Below, in pieces: positions 44,068 through 50,693 of a stretch of DNA of 64,000 nucleotides. Origin of the DNA: Vicinamibacterales bacterium. GTDB taxonomy: Bacteria; Acidobacteriota; Vicinamibacteria; Vicinamibacterales; UBA2999. The first letter of the stretch is position 1; each line of letters starts with the position of its first letter. Under the pieces are notes generated by a model, which ran no database searches, was not told the origin of the DNA, and was given only the letters and a program-made list of their open reading frames with translations. The translations under genes were made by a program, and so were the position numbers. The stretch covers positions 1 to 64,000 of the forward strand of contig JAWKHS010000016.1 of assembly GCA_041394705.1 (NCBI GenBank). Reading direction: 5' to 3'.

Positions 44068-44829
44068 ATGAAACTGCCCCGCAGGTGCTTCATCTCGCAC
44101 GCCTATGCCGACGCGATCCGGCGGGACCGCCTGATCGCGTCGCTGCCGCCGGACGTCGAGCCCGTCACCTTCCCGCCGATTGTGGTCCCGCCGGACGAGC
44201 TCGTGAGCAGTGCGTTGCTCGAGACGCTCTCGAGCTGCGACGGGCTGGTGTACCTGGACGGAGGCCCCTCCGACGACTCGTTCTGGGTGGCCTTCGAGCG
44301 CGACTACGCACTTCGGGCGGGCAAGGCGGTGTTCGCCGCGGATTCCCAGGGACGACTGACGACGCACGTCGGACGGGCACTCGATCTGGCGACGTTCGCC
44401 TCGTACCATCGACAGGATCGTGAGCGCGTTCGCGCGATCGGGGCATTCCTCCGCGACGAACGGCATTTCGATCTATGGATCGATGTCGACGACCTGGCTG
44501 CGGGGGACGACTTCGCCAGGACGATCGAGACGAGCATCCACGAACGCCTGGCGCGCGGCGGATACGTGATCGTGTTCTGGTCGCGGGCCACTCGGGAGTC
44601 ACGTTTCGTGGAGAACGAGATTCAGCGCGCTGTGCAGGGAATGCCCGGCGGCAACGACCGCGTCCTGTTCGCCCGACTGGACGACACGCCGCTCAGGGCG
44701 TTCTGGGCCGGCCAGGACCACGGCGTGCAGATGTTCGGCGATACCGAGCGTGGCGAGAAGAACCGGTGGGACGATCTGGTGGTGCGGCTGTACTGGCTGA
44801 TCTACAGGAAGACGAAGCGCGCCTCGTGA
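44068..44829 (+). CDS. Tandem TIR-like domain protein
   Basis: A 253-residue cytoplasmic protein made of two TIR-like domains. Domain 1 (about 5-105) opens RRCFISHAYADAIRRDRLI and has SFWVAFERDYALRAGKAVFA, with glutamate at 77. Domain 2 (about 107-250) opens ATFASYHRQDRERVRAIGAF and has LWIDVDDLAAGDDF, YVIVFWSRATRESRF and VENEIQRAV with glutamate at 184. In both, the glutamate sits where TIR NADases keep their catalytic residue. Bacterial TIR proteins split NAD+ in anti-phage defence or act as scaffolds. No classical defence partner adjoins; the neighbour upstream is an ankyrin protein. A GTG at 44047 is an alternative start. Confidence 0.8.
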   Translation: MKLPRRCFISHAYADAIRRDRLIASLPPDVEPVTFPPIVVPPDELVSSALLETLSSCDGLVYLDGGPSDDSFWVAFERDYALRAGKAVFAADSQGRLTTHVGRALDLATFASYHRQDRERVRAIGAFLRDERHFDLWIDVDDLAAGDDFARTIETSIHERLARGGYVIVFWSRATRESRFVENEIQRAVQGMPGGNDRVLFARLDDTPLRAFWAGQDHGVQMFGDTERGEKNRWDDLVVRLYWLIYRKTKRAS

Positions 44830-44850
44830 GGGCGGGGTGGGGTCGGCGCG

Positions 44851-44865
44851 TATACTCGACAGTCC
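44851..44865 (+). promoter_or_regulatory. Putative -10 box close to the DUF4256 start
   Basis: TATACT at 44851-44856, then 9 nt, then ATG. No Shine-Dalgarno fits in the gap, so the transcript would be leaderless or nearly so. The same GTATACTCG string precedes the NHL lipoprotein gene. Confidence 0.45.
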
Positions 44866-45417
44866 ATGACGTTCACCGCACGGGATCGAGACGGACTGCT
44901 GCAGGCGCTGCAGCATCGCTTCGAGACACATGCACATCGCCACGCGGCGATGGCCTGGGCCGACGTGCTCGCGAGGCTCGATGCCAGCCGGGACGCGCTG
45001 CGGTCCCTCCACGCGATGGAGTCGACCGGCGGCGAACCCGACGTGATCGGGCGCGACCCGAAGACCGGCGTGCTCACCTTCTGCGATTGCGCCGCCGAGA
45101 GCCCCGCCGGCCGCCGGAGCCTCTGCTACGACCGCGCCGCGCTGGACGCACGGAAAGAGCACAAGCCGAAAGGCAGCGTCGTCGAGATGGCCACGGCGAT
45201 GGGCGTGGAGCTCATGACCGAGGCCGATTACCGCGCCCTGCAGGAGCTCGGCGAGTTCGACCGCAAGACCTCGAGCTGGGTCCAGACACCGGCAGACGTG
45301 CGGTCACTCGGCGGCGCGCTCTTCTGCGACCGGCGCTACGGCAAGGTGTTCCTGTACCACAACGGCGCGGAGTCCTACTACGCCGCCCGGGCATTCCGCG
45401 GATTGCTGCGGGTGTGA
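44866..45417 (+). CDS. DUF4256-family protein
   Basis: A 183-residue soluble protein matching DUF4256 along its length. The pattern includes LQHRFETHAHRHAAMAWADV, GGEPDVIGRDPKTGVLTFCD, CAAESPAGRRSLCYDRAALD, AMGVELMTEADYRALQELGE, SSWVQTPADVRSLGGALFCD and VFLYHNGAESYYAARAFRGL. The family has no established function. It has its own promoter-like box and probably does not depend on the TIR operon. It converges with the penicillin acylase gene. Confidence 0.9.
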   Translation: MTFTARDRDGLLQALQHRFETHAHRHAAMAWADVLARLDASRDALRSLHAMESTGGEPDVIGRDPKTGVLTFCDCAAESPAGRRSLCYDRAALDARKEHKPKGSVVEMATAMGVELMTEADYRALQELGEFDRKTSSWVQTPADVRSLGGALFCDRRYGKVFLYHNGAESYYAARAFRGLLRV

Positions 45418-45447
45418 TCGCGCCCGGCGTCAGGGCGTCCGGCGCGC

Positions 45448-47586
45448 TCAGTGCGACTCGGGCGTCCCGAACGTCTTCCGGCTCTCCAGGTTCGCCTCGA
45501 TGTCCTTCCGGTCCCGCCACATCGGCCTGAGCTGCTTCTTCGACGCCAGCGGCAGCTGGTCGTCGATGTGCTTCGAGCCCTTCTTGGACCAGTTGCCGTA
45601 GTTCAGCAGCACCTCGCCGCGCTGCGGCGTCGAGAACTCGATGACGCCGTAGAAGGTGTCGCCCGAGATCGCCTCGACCTTGCCGTCCTTGAAGTCGGAG
45701 ACGTTGATGGTGCGGATGGCGCCGAGCTGGGACGGCGCGCCGTTGCCGGGAACGTCGGTGTTGCCGCGCCGGAAGCGGAGCACGTCACCCCACTTCACGG
45801 CGAGCGAGCCGTATTCCTTTTCGACGTCCCCGGCCACCGTGTCCAGCACGGCCATGGCCTTGGCCGGGTCCTTGAACCCGCGCGGCGTCTCGAGCGGGCG
45901 CGCGTCGTCGGTCGGCACCTTGAACCCGCCGATGTTCGAGAAGCTCGGTCCGGCCGCGGTCATGAACTTGTAGAAGAGCAGCATGCCCTCGCTGTCCACC
46001 TCGGCCTGACGGTCCCACTTCGCCAGGACGTCGGCCGCCTTCTTCGCCCGCGCCGTCCCTCGGGCCTTGGCCGTGGCCACGATGTCGTCCACGAAGTCGT
46101 CGGCCGTCTCCACGCGCGTGGAGAGCTTCCCTTCCTTGATGAACTCGAAGCTGATCTTCTCCGGCGCCGTGCTGAGGATGCGGGTACCGCGCTGGGCCCG
46201 CTGCGTGATGCCCTGGGGCGCGGCGAATCCGGCCGCGAAGTCCTTCGGGTCCAGCGACCGCGGGTAGGTGGACGTCCACGGCATGTCGTTGGAGTTCTGG
46301 ATCCAGCCCTGGGGCGGATCGATCACTTTCGGAATCCGGTCGTAGGGGACGATCTCGTTGGAGATGAGATCCGCGCGGTCGCCGGGCACGACGCCCTGCC
46401 AGAAACGGTAGTCGCCGGTGGCGTGCACGGGCAGCGTGGCGTTGTAGACGTAGGCGATGTGGCCGTCGCGGTCGGCGTAGGCGGTGTTGAAGAGCGGGAG
46501 CTGCTGCATCCGCATCGCGTCCTGCCACTCGTCGAGGTTCTTCGCCAGGCCCATGCGCCAGAACTGCTCGAAGAGCCGGGGCCGATCCAGCGCCACCACC
46601 TTCATCGCAATCGGCATGCCCTTGCGCTCGGCCACGACCGGGCCGTGCACCGTGCGGCGCACCGTCAGCGTCTCTTCCTGCATCGATCCGTCGGCCTGGC
46701 GGACCTTGATGGTCTCGTCGTGGGTCTCGAACGGCTTCACCTGCCCGTCCAGCACGTAGCCGCCGTCCTTCTCCACGATGCCGTAGAGGTCGGATTCGTC
46801 GGGGGCGTTGGTGGTCTGCGTCCAGCCGACGAATTCCGTGAAGCACTGGCGCAGCACCGGGAAGCCCACCCAGACGGCGCCGTAGGAGGTGACGCCGGGA
46901 GCCGTGAGCTGCACCTCGAAGTAGGTGTGGATGTCGCCCCACTGCAGGTGCGAGTTGCTCATCAGCAGGGCATGGCCCGAGGCGGACCGCGACGCCGACA
47001 CGGCCCATTCGTTCGAGCCGTGCACCTCGTCCTCCCAGCGGGCCAGGCGGGTTTCGAGCCGGCGGGGACTCACGATCCAGTCGTAGTGGATGGTGCGCAG
47101 GCCGTGGGCGTAGACGTCCTCCGCCGTGAGCGGCAGCACGCGCTGGGCCTCGGGGCTGAGGTCGGCCTTGTGCTCGTCCGCCCACTGGTTCAGGCCGCGC
47201 GCGAATGCCTCGATGAGCGGGGCGAACTCGGGGCTCTGGCCCTTCGCCCATTGCTTCGCGGTGTCGGCCAGGCCGTTGGTCCGCACCCAGCGGTCGGAAT
47301 CGAGATACTCCGGCCCGTAGAACTCGGCCCCGCGGCCGCGCGCCTGGGCGTACAGCCGGACGAGGAGCTCGGAGTGCGCCTCCATCTGGGCGTACGCGTA
47401 GGCCTGGAACAGGCTGGCGTGATCGGGCGCGAAGATGTGCGGAACGCCGTAGCGGTCCCACAGGATCTCGGTGCCGGCGGCCGGCCCGGCCTGCGGCGGG
47501 GCCATGGGCGCGGACGACTGGCAGGCGGCGACGGCCACGGCGAGGACGGCCGTGGCGAGGAGGAGGCGGGCGCGGGACACGTGCAT
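45448..47586 (-). CDS. Penicillin acylase-family Ntn-hydrolase (lipoprotein precursor)
   Basis: A 712-residue precursor with a lipobox (LAVAVAACQSS, C22). The alpha-subunit part starts EILWDRYGVPHIFAPDHASL. The autocatalytic site is HGSNEWAVSASRSASGHALL, with S191 as the N-terminal nucleophile of the beta subunit after self-cleavage. Later family segments are LLMSNSHLQW, NAYADRDG-type AYADRDGHIAYVYNATLPV and WIQNSNDMPW. Such enzymes hydrolyse amides, including acyl-homoserine lactones and beta-lactam side chains; here the natural substrate is unknown. AAGGGG upstream supports the start, and TACACT lies 20 nt ahead. Confidence 0.93.
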   Translation of the reverse strand: MHVSRARLLLATAVLAVAVAACQSSAPMAPPQAGPAAGTEILWDRYGVPHIFAPDHASLFQAYAYAQMEAHSELLVRLYAQARGRGAEFYGPEYLDSDRWVRTNGLADTAKQWAKGQSPEFAPLIEAFARGLNQWADEHKADLSPEAQRVLPLTAEDVYAHGLRTIHYDWIVSPRRLETRLARWEDEVHGSNEWAVSASRSASGHALLMSNSHLQWGDIHTYFEVQLTAPGVTSYGAVWVGFPVLRQCFTEFVGWTQTTNAPDESDLYGIVEKDGGYVLDGQVKPFETHDETIKVRQADGSMQEETLTVRRTVHGPVVAERKGMPIAMKVVALDRPRLFEQFWRMGLAKNLDEWQDAMRMQQLPLFNTAYADRDGHIAYVYNATLPVHATGDYRFWQGVVPGDRADLISNEIVPYDRIPKVIDPPQGWIQNSNDMPWTSTYPRSLDPKDFAAGFAAPQGITQRAQRGTRILSTAPEKISFEFIKEGKLSTRVETADDFVDDIVATAKARGTARAKKAADVLAKWDRQAEVDSEGMLLFYKFMTAAGPSFSNIGGFKVPTDDARPLETPRGFKDPAKAMAVLDTVAGDVEKEYGSLAVKWGDVLRFRRGNTDVPGNGAPSQLGAIRTINVSDFKDGKVEAISGDTFYGVIEFSTPQRGEVLLNYGNWSKKGSKHIDDQLPLASKKQLRPMWRDRKDIEANLESRKTFGTPESH

Positions 47587-47835
47587 GGGAACCCCTTCAG
47601 CGGCGGAGTGTAGCAGCCTCGGGCGCCGGGGTCGCCCGGATTCCGGGGGCCGTCCCCCTGCACCCCGCGGCACATGGCGGCCCGGTATCGTGCGGGACGC
47701 CCGGCCGAGGGTGGCACCGATGCGGGGTTTTCGTCCGACAGTGCGCTAGTAGGAGCGGGGTCCGTGCACGTACGGACGCCAGGTCGGCAGGGCGCGGGCA
47801 CGGGGCCGGCGCCATCCGGATCAAGGAGTCACGAG

Positions 47836-48636
47836 ATGAGGATCGCGAAGGCGGCGGGCATGACCCTGGCGGCGGTGCTGGCGGCGACGGCGGCGCGGGC
47901 GGACGTGAAGGGCAAGGTGAGCCTGAAGGGCGCCAGCTTCACGGTGGCCGACGCGGTGGCCTACAAGGCCGACGACGGCGTGGAAGTGGCCTTCCTCCCG
48001 GCGGCCTTCGACCGCAAGGCGGCGGCCCGCGACAGCAAGATCGACAGCTTCGACGTGATGCGCATGGGCACGGCCCACGTCACGCTCCGGATCGACGCCG
48101 ACGGGTCCTTCAGCTGCATCGACTACTCCACGGGCCAGGGCGGCGGCTCGTCGTGCAACAGCGACTACACCAAGGCCCTGAAGCTCACCGCCAGGACCGC
48201 GGACCGCGTCGCTGGCACCTTCCGGCTGAAGGCCGACGGCGGCGACACCACTGACGTCACGTTCGACCTGAAGGTGGAATCGGTGGCCGCCAGGACCGGC
48301 ACGGCGCTCCCGGCCGGCGGCGGCGAGCCGGGCCGGGCGGCTCTGGCGCACTTCGCCGCCATCGAGAAGAACGACATGAACGCCCTCATCGCCACCGCCC
48401 CGCCGGAGGAGCAGGAGATGATGCGCGCCTCGGTGAAGTCGGGCGAGGCCAAGGAGATGTTCCAGATGATGCGGGCCATGACGCCCCGCAAGATCAAGCT
48501 GCTGGGCGGCACGGTGGACGGCGACGAGGCGCTGGTGGACTTCGAGGGCGTGGCCGACGGCAAGCCGGTGAAGGGCGTCGCCACGGTGGTGCGCCTCGGC
48601 GGCAAGTGGTACCTGAAGGGCACCAGCATGCAGTGA
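47836..48636 (+). CDS. Secreted protein of unknown function
   Basis: A 266-residue preprotein with signal peptide MRIAKAAGMTLAAVLAATAARA. The N-terminal half is beta-rich (VKGKVSLKGASFTVADAVAY, FSCIDYSTGQGGGSSCNSDY with two cysteines that could pair). The C-terminal half from about 150 looks like an NTF2/DUF4878-type module: ALAHFAAIEKNDMNALIATA, EMFQMMRAMTPRKIKLLGGT and ATVVRLGGKWYLKGTSM. No enzyme motif is evident. AAGGAG 7 nt before the ATG fixes the start. It lies between oppositely oriented hydrolase genes. Confidence 0.75.
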   Translation: MRIAKAAGMTLAAVLAATAARADVKGKVSLKGASFTVADAVAYKADDGVEVAFLPAAFDRKAAARDSKIDSFDVMRMGTAHVTLRIDADGSFSCIDYSTGQGGGSSCNSDYTKALKLTARTADRVAGTFRLKADGGDTTDVTFDLKVESVAARTGTALPAGGGEPGRAALAHFAAIEKNDMNALIATAPPEEQEMMRASVKSGEAKEMFQMMRAMTPRKIKLLGGTVDGDEALVDFEGVADGKPVKGVATVVRLGGKWYLKGTSMQ

Positions 48637-48661
48637 GGGGCTCACGACCGCCGGCGACGGC

Positions 48662-49915
48662 CTACGCCTCGGCGGCCGCCACCATCGCGACGGTCTTCTC
48701 GACCAGCCGGAGGAACGCGTCGAGAGTCACCTCGAGGTCGGCCTCGGGCGTGTCCTCTTCCTTGCAGTGGGACAGGCCGCGCAGGGACTTGGCGAACATC
48801 ATCACCGACGGCATGACGCGACCCATCTCCACGGCGTCGTGCAGCGGACCGGACGGCAGCCGTGGCGCCTGCCCGGTGGCCTCCTGGACCGCCTCGGCAC
48901 ACAGGTCCACGAGCCGCGCGTCGAAGCGGCACGGGTCGATGCGCCACACATGGCGCCACTCCACCGTCACGCCATTGGCCTCGGCCGCCCGCGCCGCCGC
49001 CTCCCGGGCGTCCGCCAGGGCCTGCTGCAGCACGTGCGTTTCGAACGCGCGCTGATCGAGCGCGATCTCGCACACACCGGGCACGGCCGTGACGATCGCG
49101 GGCTCGACGCGCACCGTGCCCACCGTGCACACCATGCCGATTTCGGGTGTGGAGTGCCGGCGGGCGATCTCGCGGCAGGCCAGGGCGGTCTCGGCCGCCG
49201 CCAGGAACGCGTCGTGCCGCATGGCAATCGGCGTGGAGCCGGAGTGCGCGGCCTGGCCCACGAAGCGCAGCACGTGACGCTCGACGCCGTAGGTGCCGAT
49301 GACGGCGGCCGCGGGCCGGCCCATGGCCTCGAGCACCGGCCCCTGTTCGATGTGCAGTTCGAGGTACGCGCGCGGGTCGCGGGCCATGAGCGCGGCGTGG
49401 GCCTCCGTCATCCGGTCCAGATCGACGCCGTTCTCGGCGAGGGCATCCACGAGACGGACGCCCTGGCGGTCGGTGAGGTGCCGCGCGGCGTCGGGCACCA
49501 GGCTCCCGCTGGCGCCGGAGGACCCCAGGAGGCTGCGCGAGAACCGCGCGCCCTCCTCGTCGGCGAAGTCCACGACCGCCAGGGTCACGGGAGGCGTCGT
49601 CCCGGCGCGCCGGTAGCGGCGGATCGCCTCCAGGCCCGCCAGGGTCCCGAGCGGGCCGTCCAGCCAGCCGCCATTTGGCACCGAGTCCAGGTGGCCGCCG
49701 ACGATCACGGTCCGCGGCGACGCGCCGGGCAGCGTCACCCACCGGTTTCCGGCCGCATCGGTCTCGGCGGAGAGGCCGGCGGCCGCGAGCCGCTCGTCGT
49801 ACCACCGGCGCGCGTCGCGCCACACCGGGCCCCAGGCCACCCGCTGGGCGCCATGTTCGTCGCTGGTGCGCGCCGCCAGGGCGCGCAGGTCGGAGATGAC
49901 GTCGCGAGCGCTCAC
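48662..49915 (-). CDS. M20-family amidohydrolase (N-carbamoyl-amino acid/allantoate type)
   Basis: A 417-residue cytoplasmic metallohydrolase starting at GTG with GAGGAGG 6 nt upstream. Metal ligands of the hydantoinase/carbamoylase group are visible: VGGHLDSVPNGG, LDGPLGTLAGLEAI, VDFADEEGARFSRSLLGSSG, ELHIEQGPVLEAMG and the terminal histidine in SGPLHDAVEMGRVMPSVMMF. The lid domain is recognisable by GQAAHSGSTPIAMRHDAFLA. It removes a carbamoyl group from N-carbamoyl amino acids or ureido compounds, or acts on allantoate. It could process products of the amidases encoded around it. The longer frame upstream runs into a palindromic repeat and was rejected. Confidence 0.93.
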   Translation of the reverse strand: MSARDVISDLRALAARTSDEHGAQRVAWGPVWRDARRWYDERLAAAGLSAETDAAGNRWVTLPGASPRTVIVGGHLDSVPNGGWLDGPLGTLAGLEAIRRYRRAGTTPPVTLAVVDFADEEGARFSRSLLGSSGASGSLVPDAARHLTDRQGVRLVDALAENGVDLDRMTEAHAALMARDPRAYLELHIEQGPVLEAMGRPAAAVIGTYGVERHVLRFVGQAAHSGSTPIAMRHDAFLAAAETALACREIARRHSTPEIGMVCTVGTVRVEPAIVTAVPGVCEIALDQRAFETHVLQQALADAREAAARAAEANGVTVEWRHVWRIDPCRFDARLVDLCAEAVQEATGQAPRLPSGPLHDAVEMGRVMPSVMMFAKSLRGLSHCKEEDTPEADLEVTLDAFLRLVEKTVAMVAAAEA

Positions 49916-49941
49916 AAAAGCCTCCTCGATCGCTCCCTCAT

Positions 49942-50037
49942 GGAGTGGCCGCACGGATGATCCCTTCGTCCGGCGGAGATGATCGTACAGCGTCAGTTGG
50001 CGGAGCCGGAGGAAGGGATCATCCGGGCGGCCACTCC
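49942..50037. repeat. 33-bp inverted repeat with 30-nt centre (REP/MITE-like)
   Basis: Arms 49942-49974 and 50005-50037 are reverse complements with two mismatches, separated by 30 nt. The element lies between the minus-strand crystallin-like gene and the M20 gene, and has no coding content. Its origin is unknown; the form recalls REP doublets or a very short non-autonomous element. Confidence 0.7.
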
Positions 50038-50074
50038 GCACCGTCCTTCGTCCGGCGGAGATGATCGTACAGCG
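49963..50074. repeat. 30-bp direct repeat overlapping the palindrome
   Basis: The 30 bases at 49963-49992 recur exactly at 50045-50074. The first copy lies across the left arm and centre of the palindrome and the second just outside it, so the region looks like a tandem duplication interrupted by the right arm. Confidence 0.75.
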
Positions 50075-50091
50075 CCGGCCTGAACGCCGGC
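50074..50091. terminator. GCCGGC hairpin at the end of the crystallin-like gene
   Basis: GCCGGC (50074-50079) and GCCGGC (50086-50091) flank CTGAAC. The right arm touches the stop codon of the minus-strand gene, a position that suits a weak terminator or a REP-type unit. Confidence 0.35.
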
Positions 50092-50537
50092 TACTGCGGG
50101 CGGACGCGGATCGACGTGACGCAGTCGTTCAGCCCGTCGTGCGGGCAGTCGTGCTGCGCGACGAGCTGGAGATTGGGGGCGTCCTCGGTGATGTCGAGCG
50201 AGTCGTCGCGGTAGTGGTCGTCGCGGTACAGGGTGGCCCGCCAGCCGGGCGCCACCCGCACCGACGAGATGCAGTCGTTCCAGTCGTAGTAGTAGCGGCC
50301 GCCGCCGTTCGGGTCCGAGTCGTAGTGCTCGCACGGCCCCCGTACGTCGCGCAGGTCGTCGATGTCGCTCGTGATGTGCGCCGACTGGCCCTGGAAGTTC
50401 GCGTGCTCGTACACCACGATGCCCGTCGCCAGATCCGACGGCGCCGTCGGCAGCCGCCGGTTGTCGCACGCCGCGCCGCCGGCCAGGCCGACCGCCACGG
50501 CCAGCGCGACCGCCTGAAGTCGCCGGACGTCCCGCAT
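50091..50537 (-). CDS. Lipoprotein with two beta-gamma-crystallin-type calcium motifs
   Basis: A 148-residue precursor with signal segment LQAVALAVAVGLAGGAAC and a likely lipid-attached C24. The mature part has two Greek-key-like units. The first runs from IVVYEHANFQGQSAHIT to WNDCISSVRV and the second from WRATLYRDDHYRDDSLDI to NDCVTSIRV. NDCISS (87-92) and NDCVTS (137-142) match the N/D-N/D-x-x-S/T-S calcium signature of microbial beta-gamma-crystallins, with cysteine at the third position in both. A calcium-binding, stress-related surface protein is likely. The assignment is by motif and strand pattern. Confidence 0.78.
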   Translation of the reverse strand: MRDVRRLQAVALAVAVGLAGGAACDNRRLPTAPSDLATGIVVYEHANFQGQSAHITSDIDDLRDVRGPCEHYDSDPNGGGRYYYDWNDCISSVRVAPGWRATLYRDDHYRDDSLDITEDAPNLQLVAQHDCPHDGLNDCVTSIRVRPQ

Positions 50538-50666
50538 CCGTGCTCAGTTATCGCACGTCTCGAGGCCGCCGACACGTTGCCCGTCGCCAGGACCGCTCGC
50601 AGCCACGGCGCCGCAGCCGCGGCCGGTCGGGGACAACCCGAGGCAATTCGGCTGATATCCGGGTGC

Positions 50667-50672
50667 TACCAT
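50667..50672 (+). promoter_or_regulatory. Putative -10 box for the second M14 gene
   Basis: TACCAT ends 21 nt before the ATG at 50694, leaving room for the AGGGGG just upstream of the start. Confidence 0.4.
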
Positions 50673-50693
50673 CGCGCCCGATCAGGGGGTCCC

